DNA of 64,000 bases from Byssochlamys sp. IMV 00236. Its lineage: Eukaryota > Ascomycota > Eurotiomycetes > Eurotiales > Thermoascaceae. Within the stretch, counting starts at the first letter, position 1. Each line of letters begins with the position of its first letter. The stretch covers positions 62,001-126,000 of the forward strand of contig MSJH02000788.1 of NCBI GenBank assembly GCA_001931875.2, read 5' to 3'. Both the position numbers and the translations under genes were made by a program. The notes beneath the pieces were generated by a model. That model saw only the letters and a program-made list of their open reading frames with translations, had not been told where the DNA came from and searched no databases. Shown in pieces: positions 1 to 10,995 of the stretch.

Positions 1-1057
1 ATGCGCAGTCGATGCTCACCCTGCGCGCTATCGTGTCCTCGAAGGAAGCAGGCGTTATTATCGGCAAGGCTGGCAAGAATGTCGCGGATCTGCGCGAGGA
101 GACTGGTGTCAAGGCTGGAGTGAGCAAGGTCGTGCAGGGTGTCCATGACCGTGTCTTGACAGTCACCGGTCCCCTCCAAGGTGCTGCGAAAGCCTATGCG
201 ATTGTAGCCAAGGGTCTCCTCGAGGGTGCCCCTCAGCTAGGCATGGGGGGCATTGTTGCGAACAACGGGACTCACCGTAAGTGGACTGTTACTCGATTTC
301 ATTCTAGCATTGACATGCAAATCATCACTATCTTTGAATACGAACTGATTCGGGTACAGCTGTTCGTCTGCTCATCTCTCATAATCAGATGGGAACCATT
401 ATCGGACGCCAGGGTCTCAAGATCAAGCATATCCAAGATGTATCCGGAGTGCGCATGGTGGCACAGAAGGAGATGCTACCTCAGTCAACTGAGCGAATTG
501 TTGAAGTCCAGGGGACCCCAGAAGGTATCGAGAAGGCTGTCTGGGAAATCGGAAAGTGTCTAATCGATGATTGGGAACGGGGAGCCGGTACTGTTCTGTA
601 CAACCCTGCAGTTCGTGCCTCCACTGGTCCAGGAACACTCAATGGTCTCGGAGGATCCTCCTCCATTGGTGGTAGCTACGGTCGTCCGTACAATCGTACT
701 GGAAATGGTGCGGATTTCAGTGACCAGACTGGTGGCTACAGCAGACGCTCCAACTCCGACGCTGGCAGCCGCGGCATTCCTCTTGTCACTGAAGACGGCG
801 AGGAAGTTCAGACCCAGAATATCAGCATCCCTTCAGACATGGTCGGGTGCATCATCGGTCGGGGCGGCAGCAAGATCAGCGAGATCCGACGGAGCTCGGG
901 CGCTCGTATTTCCATTGCCAAAGCTCCCCACGACGAGTCTGGCGAACGCATGTTTACGATCATGGGCAGCGCCCAGGCTAACGAGAAAGCCTTGTATCTC
1001 TTGTATGAGAATCTCGAGGCTGAGAAGATGCGCCGCAGCCAGCAGCCGCAGGAGTGA
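1..1057 (+). CDS. Triple KH-domain RNA-binding protein (3' part)
   Basis: The gene is cut by the left window edge. Exons are <1..276 and 360..1057; the frame at the left edge starts at base 3. The intron 277..359 (gtaagt..cag) is fixed by frame: the downstream exon then begins VRLLISHNQMGTIIGRQG, a second KH core. Three KH domains are visible, each with its GxxG loop: IIGKAGKN near the start, IIGRQGLK after the intron, and IIGRGGSK near the C-terminus. A Gly/Ser-rich linker lies between the second and third. Proteins of this Pbp2/Hek2 (yeast) and Rnc1 (fission yeast) type bind mRNA and act on stability, localisation or translation. The stop is at 1055-1057. The exact orthologue cannot be told because the N-terminus is missing. 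An alternative acceptor at 387-388 breaks the frame and was rejected. Confidence 0.9.
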
Positions 1058-2546
1058 GAGACCTATTGGTGCATGTGACAGACGGCGCTTCTATATCAAC
1101 ACCCTCTCGTCACGCTTCATGGTCTAGTGCCCTATGTCCTGGGCGTGTGTCCGTCAGAAGCTATCCATGGCTCACTGCGACCATTATCGGCTGTTTTTCT
1201 AAAAAGTGATTCCCATTTCCAACCATTATTTTATTGCCACTATGCGGTGTCTTGATATTCTTAGACGAGGTCCTCGCTCGACGCGACTGTCATTATTTGA
1301 CGACGCCACCGCGGCCATTTTAGCCTCCCGGTAATTCACATTATCGGACTCCAGTTGCAAGACTCGCCTGGCCACGTCTTCAGTGCAAGGCTTCAGGCCA
1401 TCTTATCAGGCTCGTCGCCTCTTGAGGCATTTTCTCTCCTCGACCCGTCTTCTCTCCTTCCTTCCGCTACCTTTCCCCTAATCATCGTTATCCGCAAACA
1501 ATACGCCTGGGCGTTTGACGCTCCAAGAAAATTCACTACTGTCTCCAGTCTCCCTTCTATTCCTTTGTCCGTGAACGCACGCCGATCCTTGAATTTCTCC
1601 ACCTTTTTCTCCTGTCTCATCCAAGCTCTACCTATCGTCTCCTACTTGATCTCTGAATGTCCTTGCGCTACCTGCACCTCACGCACGAAAAAATATAGTC
1701 TCCGTCGACTCATCCCCGACCACTCTCACTTCATGTCACTCATCTTCCCCCATGCCATTGGACGTGGATGCCCAGGAATATTCTCTTTTGCCATGACAGT
1801 CACAAACAGACAAACCGTTACGAAAGATGTCACCATCTGACCTGATGTGGAGAACGGGATTGAACGGTAGACAATCAATATGACCTATAATCAATAATAA
1901 ATGCAGAGTCATGTTTGTCAGGAAACAGCTCGAAACGTAGGTGGCGTTGGTAGCTCAATAAGAAGGCGGTAGGGCTGAAAGTACCTCCAGTCTTAATGGT
2001 ATACCTACAGTAGCAGCCTCAGTAGATATTGTGAGTCACGGGAGATACTAACTTTGCTGTTGCATAGTTGATGACTCGCCAATGATGAAACAAGTCAGAT
2101 CCGCCTATTTGTACGTGTATCCAGGGGTGCATTATGTGTACGTAGCGCTCATAGTTCTAGAAGATCCATTTTTACGTGGACGCTCACTCCCGCGCGGGGT
2201 CCCAAAGAGGAATAACAACCGCCGGGGCTCCGCCGTTCCAGATACGTCTGAACATAAAAAGCTTACAAGGTCCCGGTCTTTTGAATTGATGATACATTGC
2301 TATCTCTGTTGTATTGGAGCAGTGCGTGGTACTTTGTGCTTGGCTCTTGAAGACAGATATCTCATTCCATCATCTTCCTTCATCCACCTTTTACTTGTCC
2401 GGTTTTTATACATCGAGAGGAATTCAATCAGGCCAGGGAGGTCCCCGTTTACATTTTCCTATTTCATATCCTGAATAGGAACAGAGAAGAAAACAAAAAA
2501 AAGAAAAAAAAGAAAAAGAAAACTTCAAAGACAAAAACCAAGCAAA
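1058..2546. other. Intergenic region, no supported gene
   Basis: This stretch holds the 3' flank of the KH gene and the upstream region of the acetyltransferase. An open frame at 1355-1840 starts with TTG, has no recognisable domain and sits in pyrimidine-rich DNA, so it is not called. A purine-rich A/G tract at about 2478-2546 immediately precedes the acetyltransferase ATG and is probably its 5' leader. Confidence 0.5.
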
Positions 2547-3277
2547 ATGCCCAATCCCAATTTCCACCTCCTCCCCGCTAAACCAGAAGACATCCCTATC
2601 TTCGCGGACATCTTCTTCAGCGCCTTCCAGAGCTTTTTCATTCACGAATGTCTACCCGACATCCCATCCGTGCGAAACTGGTGGATCAAGAGCCAAGAAA
2701 AAGAATTCCAAGATCCAGATAACCTGTTTCTGAAAGTTATTGAAAAGAAGGAGAAGCAGAACGATGGAAGCAACGACGAGGAGGATCCCATCGTGGCGTT
2801 TGCGAAATGGACTAAACCCGTCAAGGGAAGGAAAATTCCTCCTCAACCGGAGTGGCCAGAGGGTTGTAATGCGCAGTTGGCAGATGCTTTTTTTGGGACG
2901 TTAAGCGATGGTCATGCGCGGGTGATGGGGGAGAGGACGCATTGGTGTAAGGTTTCCTATTTGAAATTCCCACTTTTTTTCTTGAATTAAGTTAGGTACT
3001 TATGTGGGAATTTCTATTAGTTCTTGCGTTGTTGGGAACTCGCCCTTTGTACGAGGGGCAAGGTGCCGGGTCTATGCTTCTGGCATATGGCCTCCGCAAG
3101 GCGGACGAGGAGCAGCTCGATGCCTTTTTGGAGGCATCGCCACCGGGAGAGCCGCTGTACCTGAAGCATGGGTTTGAAGTTCAGGAGAGAGTAAGTGTCA
3201 TGGTACCGGTTGACGGGCAGCTGAAGCCGTATAAAAATGCTTTGATGGTGAGGAAACCGAAGCCTCTAGTAGCGTGA
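2547..3277 (+). CDS. GNAT-family N-acetyltransferase
   Basis: Exons 2547..2946 and 3021..3277 give 218 aa. The 74-nt intron (gtaagg..ttag) was chosen because only the acceptor at 3020 restores the frame, joining RTHW to LALLGTRPLYEGQGAGSML. That second segment is the GNAT acetyl-CoA-binding motif: a beta strand, then the Q/RxxGxG/A-like EGQGAG, then a helix. The N-terminal part (PAKPEDIPIFADIFFSAFQ) is the usual first strand and helix of fungal GNAT proteins. The C-terminus carries the typical YLKHGFEV segment. Such small fungal GNATs acetylate unidentified small molecules or proteins; the substrate cannot be inferred. The ATG is preceded by an A-rich leader with AAAATG context. Confidence 0.85.
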
Positions 3278-3588
3278 AATGGCTGCTATTAAGCTGGCAT
3301 ATGGGTCTTTCTTCTACTCTTGAGCGAGAATACAGAAGATTTGTTTCCGATTTTCACATCCAGGAGTATCAATGAGATGATATCCAACGATTGTTCATAT
3401 GAACGTCCGCTTATAAACAGCACATTATTATACAAGTTGGGTATATATATAAAACATTTTCCACGCCCACAACGCCATCTGAACACCACTCCCATGGGGG
3501 AAATATACACCACGAGGGAAGAGGATATACCCTGTACACAAAGACACGGTCACCTCATCCTCATCTTTTCAGGAAATGTCTAGCTTAG

Positions 3589-6579
3589 CTAAACATATAA
3601 CCGCACCGGACTAGGCGCAATAACATCCCCGGACGTAAAACTGCAATGACCATACTGCCCTTCGTCGAGTTTGGCAGTATAATGCCAAGGACTCGGACTA
3701 TTTTCAATTGCATCATCGTCATCAGCAGCATCCGCCACTAGCTCACGCGTTCTTATTATTTCGTAATCTTTATTTCGACTCGGTAAGGAAGAAGTCGGGC
3801 ATGCAACCCGATCTGGTGAGGAAAGCCTTTCTCCTATTAAGGCTTTATTATCCTCCTTTCGGATAGGGATTTCTCCCCACATGATCGGCTTGAGCGCATG
3901 CTCGTTATCGTCGGTTAGGGGGTGACATGCCGCGCTAATGGCAGCGCTACAGCCATGCACGAGAGGCATATTCGATTGATACCATCTCAACCCCAGACCC
4001 AAGACGGCGAATACCATGAGACACCCCAGACCGATAGCGAAAATAATCGCGATCGGTGAAAACCCGCACGTGACGATACGGTCGTTGGACATGAGCTTGC
4101 CGTACATATTGAACTGAAGGATTTCGACGTAGAAGATACTTTCAGAAACGAGCCAGTGCAACATGGCGGAGACGATTAGGAGGGGGATGCCGTATCGATA
4201 GGGTAAGCTAAGATAGTATGTGGAACGTTGTTGGCCCTTGGGCCAGGAGACTCGTAAGGGTTTGCGGGACATGGCGTAGTCGTCGTATTCGGCGGCGAGG
4301 AGCATGTTGGTCAGGAGGCCGTTGTAGAGGAAGTAGGCGGTGGAAACGAGGAGTTGGGGCACGTTTGCGAGGAGGATCATCCCGATGAAAGAGGAGCTGC
4401 CGCCGGTTGCGCTGAATGCGGTGATGAGGGTCGTGGGAGTGGCTGTTCCGAAACCCAGTTGCCAGAGAGCCGGTAAGGCTGCGGAGCTGCCGTAGCTTGT
4501 GATGCTGGCGATGCCGTCAGAGAGGAGGAAGCCAGTGACAGAGAGCAGGAAGACGCATCTGCGTGGTTGGTCAGTAAAGCTGTGAGGAAGAACTGCAAGC
4601 CATGGGCTCAAAAGGAACCCACAAGGTAATAGTTACGACCCAGCGCCAGATACTCACAGCTTGTATCCACCTCGTTCTGGGAGGGAGGACATCTGGAATC
4701 CTTGATGGTGGTGAATACTTCACAGTGGTGGTCTGCTTATTCGGAGAAAGAGGGTTCTTCCACGACCAGGGACCTTTGCTGATATTCTTCATTGACAATA
4801 GACATCTACCCTCTGTAGTGGGATCAGGCCTGGTGAGGAAGGACGATATGGCATCTCCAACTGTCAGGAAGATCTCCTTCCGGTCATCCCGAGCCGTCAA
4901 GAACATGCAGACGATCTTGGTGAGATTGCAGAGAATAACAGCGATGCAGATAGGAAGGCTGAATAACAGCTGGCAGTCTTGCTCTGTCGTCTGGCTGAGA
5001 CAATGGTCGACTGGTGCTGTGTTGTAGCTTCCGGTGCCTATCTGAGATGCACAAATCGTTCCAGTCTGACTGACATTCGCTCTCCTGGCCCAAGTGGCAT
5101 TCCGCCAGGCGGTCCCGTTGTCAAGATCCTGTCGCAGACCTGCCTCGGAAGAAGGATATTGCCATAGTATGTTCTCCAAGTTGTGTATATCGAGGCATAA
5201 AGCATCGTCCTGTCCATACTCACAAAGGTCCGGATCCATTGATGTCGAGCTAAGCTTGACAGGCCCATAAGGCCCATCCACCGTCGCCTGAAGTAGAGGA
5301 TATGTCCAATTCTCTATCGCTACAGACCAATTATCGAAAGATGCCTGTACAGAATCCTTGTTGCATCGCCCCCAAGAATCACGCAACGAGGAACACATCC
5401 ATAGATAGGATTCCGTTGCCGTGAACATGTCTCCAATGGCATTGCCCGTTCCTACCCAACGTAAAGACTGGTTTCCGATAGTGGATTGATCGTTAGTCAC
5501 GACAACGAGTGTTCCTCGACCAGAGGGGTAATCAACAGCGAATGTGTCGATGCATTCTTGTTTGGTAAGCCTTTCAAATCTCCCCTGCGACATGTTGGAG
5601 TAGAAAGCGTCCATGGTCGCCGCGATGCTAGGTTCAAAGCAGTTTATATAGTCCTTGGTATGGTTGCCCGGATTATTAAAGTCAAAATCGGAAGACACAG
5701 CAACAACAGCATATTCGTTCGTTCCTACTGTAGGGAATACAGCCGAGTTATATCTGCACGGAAACCACAAATCAGCACCGAGTCGTGATCAGAGAATCAT
5801 GTTTTCCGTTTCTGCCATCAAACCCACATCAAATGAATAGGCAACGAAGTCATCAGCAACACGAACCACAGTACGAATCTTCTTCGTCCGACAAAATTAA
5901 AATTCCCAATACTCGGCGTTCCAATATCCAGCCACGTCCTCTGAGCATGGGCGCGGTCGACATCTTCGCGGGACGGTGATCCCAAGCACTGCATGCAGTA
6001 ATTACTCGCCCCCAGAACGAGCGTACTCAGCACGTTGATGACTAAATGGATCCCGCTGGCCCAACCTTTGGTCCTGGAGCATTCTCCCTGGTAGAGCACT
6101 GAAGCACTGGACTGCTGCTGCTCGTCTCTCGAGTATGCGATGGCGGTGGCCACGATGGTGAGGATGATATTGACGAATAGCACGACGGAAGTCACACAGG
6201 CACACACGAGCACGCCCTTAACCCATGCTCGTTCATGAGTAGGTTGAAATCCTCTGCCGGCGTTGATGAGGTGTATTAATCTCGGGGATGGTTTGTCGGT
6301 TGACGCATCTGGTGAAATAGGCGAAGTTGCTTCATGGACATGTTCTGTAGAAGAGGAGCGACTCTGACCTTCACTATCATCAAGATAGATATGTCAGTCA
6401 ATAGGACAGGGCAACTTGATACAAGATACGGTCGGTATATTCAACCTTTGAGGCGACAATAGATCCAAATCGATCCAACCCTTCGAATCTTCCAACCGGC
6501 CAGAATCATCGCGCTCAAACGGCCAGAACGAAGAACGCCTTCTCTTCCGGGCCGTCGGCAGTAGTAGTGTCTCATCCAT
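3589..6579 (-). CDS. DUF6536 polytopic membrane protein
   Basis: Four exons on the minus strand: 6579..6430, 6363..5828, 5753..4623 and 4558..3589, giving about 928 aa. Introns were placed by frame, with gtgggt donors for introns 2 and 3. Exon 2 carries the DUF6536 signature: a first membrane helix (VLVCACVTSVVLFVNIILTI), the YQGECSRTK segment, then LINVLSTLVLGASNYCMQCL and a third helix ending in PIHLIYNSAVF across the splice. Exon 3 is a large Cys- and Asn-rich, presumably extracytoplasmic loop with several N-glycosylation sequons. Exon 4 has repeated hydrophobic helices and a hydrophilic tail. An upstream GTG lies in frame but the first ATG is at 6579. Family function is unknown; a plasma-membrane location is inferred. 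The first intron has alternative donors, so the junction near residue 50 is the least certain part. Confidence 0.8.
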
Positions 6580-6769
6580 AGTACTCACTCACCCGCCGTT
6601 CCCTCCAGCCTCAGATAACGCCGAAAACCAAGCTTAAGCGATGCGTGAGACCCCAAGTTCCAGAAGGAAAAGAAGACAAAAACATAATTTCGGACGAAAA
6701 GCTACTCATTTCATGACTTTCTGATTCACTATTATTATGATCTACTCGAATCTAAGCCTTGTCAGGGGC

Positions 6770-7275
6770 AGAGAGACTCCTGGGGAGATCTTTTGGGGGC
6801 CTTAAAGTGGAGTCTGCCAATACACTTACGGAGCAACTGTTCTGGTCTTAGCTTAGATAGCCGGATTCTTGTCGCAGGAGGTTCAGCCTCATGGGGCCTG
6901 TTGGTTCGAACTTCGTGCTGATATCCAGAGAGGCCGCTAGGTTCAGACAACGTTAATAATGTTTATGATGAGCGTGACGACGAAGGCATCCTAAATCCCA
7001 GAATCCGGAAGAAGGAAGTTCTACAGTAGACTAAATTAGTTGCATAGAATAGGTAAGTAAATGCATATATAGACAGTGCCTTGGGTAGAAGGGGATACTC
7101 ACAGATGAAGTTCACACCAGCCAGCTGCTGCTGAGCTTGAACAGCGCAACCAGTGGCAAGGCGCTTGCCCAGGCTACCGTACAGGGTCTCAGACCAAGAA
7201 GTCGCAGCCAGGCTCATCTCAAACTCGTGATTTGGTTCCTGAACAAGTTCGTTGCCATTTGGATGTCTAGTTATC
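6770..7275 (-). pseudogene. Decayed fragment of an MFS sugar transporter
   Basis: Read on the minus strand, about 7275 to 7103 encodes a segment typical of the central loop and helix 7 of fungal hexose transporters: NHEFEMSLA, GSLGKRLATGCAVQA and QQLAGVNFI. An intact gtgagt donor follows at 7102. Sequence resembling the next exon (YCRTSFFR, then DAFVVTLIINIINVV) is present, but one base appears to be missing near 7003 and stops follow in frame near 6991 and again after NIINVV. Similarity fades by about 6890. No start, N-terminal helices or C-terminal half was found nearby, so this is a relic of roughly 130 codons from a gene of about 500. The functional family assignment is firm; the edges are approximate. 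Confidence 0.7.
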
Positions 7276-8077
7276 TGTTTCTAGAAAGTGATCCAGTGAT
7301 CATTGCCGGGTTAGCTTAGGTAGCTATGTAGTTGTCTTCTCTTGGTTAGTGAACGGACATCTCGGACCAGGTCTGTGAAGGTAAATGGCCGCTGGCCTAA
7401 ATATATCTGATCCAGTGACATATTTTCTAATCTTTCAACTTGTGAAGTAACTATATTTCCCTCGCTTCAGCTGCTAATGGAAGTCCCTACGATATATACA
7501 AGTATGTACAATTCAGAGACTGTTTATAGATCCTGTTTAGGACTACCTACGGAGATCAGAAAGATCGAAATAGATATATATTCACTGTAAAATTGTTTGT
7601 ATACACACATGCAAAAATGTACAAGCCAAGTGCAAAGCCCAGCGGGCCAATAACATCGCAAAATGCAGCACAAGGATCCAGAAGCACCAACACCGTGGCT
7701 GTGCAAGCAGAAGAGACACAGCTAATTTGCCCGGGTATCTCGATCATGAAGGAAACCACGAGTCTAGAACTCCGCACTTTGCAACCGTTTCGGTAATCCA
7801 GTGCCTTTTTGTCGAAAACTAAACGCCCTCAGATGTCCGTTTCAATATCTTCGTCAGGCTGAAATCATAGAACATGTGCTGAAACTGTGGGACGCCTTGA
7901 AGATAAGTTACAGTAGGTGTGATCGATCATTAGATCATGAGAAGCGCCACTTTTGATGGTTTCACCGCACCGCAAAACGCCAGAACGAGCAAATATGGAA
8001 CGCGAGTAAAAGCGACGCAGCGCTATGCAAACAACGCTATGTAAATGGTTGAGTAAAATGCACAATCAATAAACGCC
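7276..8077. other. Intergenic region, nothing recognised
   Basis: Only short open frames without recognisable domains or splice-supported extensions are present. The segment adjoining 8078 is the presumed 3' flank of the minus-strand Ser-rich gene. Confidence 0.5.
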
Positions 8078-10995
8078 TTAACTGACTGGATTGGCAACGT
8101 CTCCTGAAGCATTCATCGTACGTTGCCGAAGACCAAGTCTCCGTGCACCAAGGCTGTTTGTCCGAATCCGTGGCTGCTGAATGCTAGTATAACTCGTTGC
8201 CGTCTTATTTGACGGCGCAAAAATGCGGCTTGGAGTCTGCTGGACCGAGTCTCCTCCGTCGACCGGTCCAGCTGTGACATCCTGAGGACTTTGGACCATG
8301 GCAGAGGAAGCCAAGTATCTGCGAGAACCAGGCTGTACATTCACGCCGGAGACGGAAGGAGCGTAGTTGCTTGCAGGCGATAAAATACTTCTGCGGAGAG
8401 GAATAGCGGACGAGACTGTCGGCGTACGTGGCTGCAGCCGTAGTTGCTCTTGCCGGGGTGATAAAGGTTGTCCCTGCTGAGATTCCGATGCACGACGAGA
8501 AGCATATTCACGAGAAAGCCGCTCCCGCGCCGGAAGCCGGCTTCCTGGCGTTGCATTTCCGGCATCTGTTAGACTGCGCGCAAGAGGACGGCCCAAGGTG
8601 ATGGTCTTATCATCAGCGTCCTCCTCGCCGCGCTGTCGCTTAGAACGAAACGAGGTGGATATACGCGAGAGCCTACTTGGGGGAGTAGGTGTCTGGGTGG
8701 ACTGGGTATCCTGGGAGTGTGACGCAGCCCCGGTTCCAACAGTCATCATACTCGCTCTCCGCGTCTCCAGTCGAGTTGGGACGCGAGAAGATGCCTGGAA
8801 ACGATCCAGGTCTTCTGGCTCCTGGCTGATACCACGACGATATGAGATGGGAGGGTTTCGCTGTTCCGTTTCCGTGGTATTTGTTCGGTTAGGGTCAGCC
8901 GTCGTTGCATCCCGGCTCCCAGGACGTGTTTTTGGTAGAGAGATCAGTCGTTCGTCCGCCAACGCGAGACAAAGCTCGGTCAAACTTCGACACATATTGT
9001 CTGCTTTTCGCTTCGCTTGTCGCTCCGACGCAGTGACGCCGTTAACGACGGAGACACTTCCGGACGGCGACGCGGTGGAACCCAACATAGTGACCAGAGT
9101 CAGCGCATCATTAGCTGTGGTCTCCAGTGCCTGATACACTTCCCCGTTGAGGACAGTTTTTGCTTTGGCTAAAGCTGAGTGCAACAGTGGATGGGTCTGG
9201 CTGGAAGGGGCCGTCCCTTCCGCGTCGAGGACCGGAGCGCTTGCTTTTCTACGGTGCTGTTTGGGAGAAGGTGACAATGTCGTTACTGTTGTAGTAGCTG
9301 TCTGAGGCCGTTCTCCGGACGCACTGGATATGGCGGCTGCAGACGACGGCGGTAATTTTCCGGTCAGTTCTAGTTTCCGGATTCTCGACTTCAAGTCATC
9401 CAATTCATCCCAGACCGTCGAAGGAGCATTCGTCGACAGCGTCGATTCGGTACCTTCCCGCGTTGATCGATCAGTGTCGGGCTTCGATCGTTCGGCTGCG
9501 TCTGATTTTGAAGCCTGACGAACGGTGTATGAACTAGCAGTTGTTGAACGTCTATGGAGGCGAGCATCATTCAATGATGCCCGCTTATCGGCGGAGGTAG
9601 ACAGTTCCGGGGATGCATCCTGGTTGAAACGACTGAACCGACTAGAAGGCAGTCCGATTGTGGACCTGGCGCTGGAGCCGTTGAAATAACGGATGCGATT
9701 GGGCTCGTCCAATGGATGCGCTGAAGCTGGCGTGGAGAAGCCACCAAAGCTGTGGCTGAAAGGCAGTGACGGGGGATTATCCTGAGAATATGATGGAGTC
9801 TTTTGCTGGGCCAGTTGCGATTGGTCCGGAGAAGGGGTCTGCTCGTTGACTCGAGATGCGCGGGATGAAAGCGCGGAGATTGCGAATCTGGACGACTGCA
9901 CAGTCGTTTGCCTTTTGTCAGCGCTTATTGGAGAGGATTTGCGCATCAGGAATGGCAAAAATCATGGCAAAGGCCATGCTACAACAAAGCGGGATATGAG
10001 CTTACCCTACGACTCGCGGAGTCCCGACGGTTCCCACTGGATTTGGCGATGTGGAGGAAGATGTCTTCGTTCTTCGACCGATTTTCGTCTGCACTCGAGT
10101 CCTTGCTACTATCCTCCATACTTCGCCTCGCGAGGCTGCGCGCCAATTGATCTCTGTCGGAGGTCTGGACATTGCTGCCCAGATAAGTCGAAGACATTGT
10201 GTTCTTGGAAGCCGTAGGAGCGGCCGTCCGGGGCGAAGACGGCAACTGTTCACGGCGCTGCGCAGCGGAAGGGTCGTTGTTCAGAATGGCATCGATGCTC
10301 ACGGACAAACGGCTCTTCTTCCTGGCCGGAGAGGCCAGCTGCGACGAGGACGCTGAGCGGGTGATGGGAGAGAGATCCAGGTTGACGGAGGGCCGGCGTG
10401 TCTTGTCCTGCAAGAGCGAGCGCCGGGTGCTCAGGGCGGGCGGCGGACCGTTGGCGGTTTCGATGCCGTAGCTGCTGTGGGACGCGGGCGCCCTCCTGAA
10501 GTGAAACGACCTGGAGTCCGCAGCAAAGAGGAAGGGCTGGATGGCGTTGTTGGTGGTGTTGGTGATGGTGGTGCTGGTTGCTGGCGATGCGCTGATGTCT
10601 CCCGATGTTGACGATGGAGAGAATCCGGCACGCGCGCGGTCACGGGAATCGGGGCTGTTCGCGACGGCAACACTGAGAGACGACGACTGCGGCGAGGGAG
10701 GAGATGCTGGCACAAGAGAACCGGTCGAGCTGCGCAGGTTGAACTTGCGCGAGGAGATCTCCGCGAAGGCAGGATTCGACAGTCCGTGGACGCTCAGGGG
10801 CGAGACGATCTGGGGTTCGGGCGGCGGGGAGAAGCACACGGAGTGGCGGGCGGGCTCGCGCAGAGGGAATTCTGACGATGCCCGCCGTCGCACTGCTGAG
10901 TCGGTTTGTCGTCGCGGTCGTCCCCATGGCCTCTCTCTGTCAGTGTTCCTCGTGGTGTTGAGTTCCGGCACCGAGGGTACCGTCTCGAGGCGCAT
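8078..10995 (-). CDS. Large Ser/Pro-rich disordered fungal protein
   Basis: Two exons, 10995..10006 and 9895..8078, give about 935 aa. The intron donor gtaagc follows an in-frame AGG, and the acceptor ending gtgcag at 9896 keeps phase 0; an earlier acceptor leads to a stop. The start is the first ATG (MRLETVPSVPELNTTRN); more upstream frame uses only GTG and runs into a poly-A stretch. The protein is dominated by Ser, Thr, Pro and Arg, with many SP and RRxS motifs typical of phosphorylated, disordered proteins. The clearest ordered segment is a short predicted coiled coil in the second exon (WDELDDLKSRIRKLEL), followed by helical stretches (HSALAKAKTVLNGEVYQALE and CRSLTELCLALADERL). It resembles hypothetical proteins of filamentous ascomycetes; the sequence GKLPPSS could trigger a spurious LPXTG-type annotation. 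The function is unknown. Confidence 0.8.

Noticed and set aside
1355..1840. 161-codon open frame on the plus strand
   Set aside because: It starts with TTG, lies in pyrimidine-rich intergenic DNA and has no recognisable motif or splice support.
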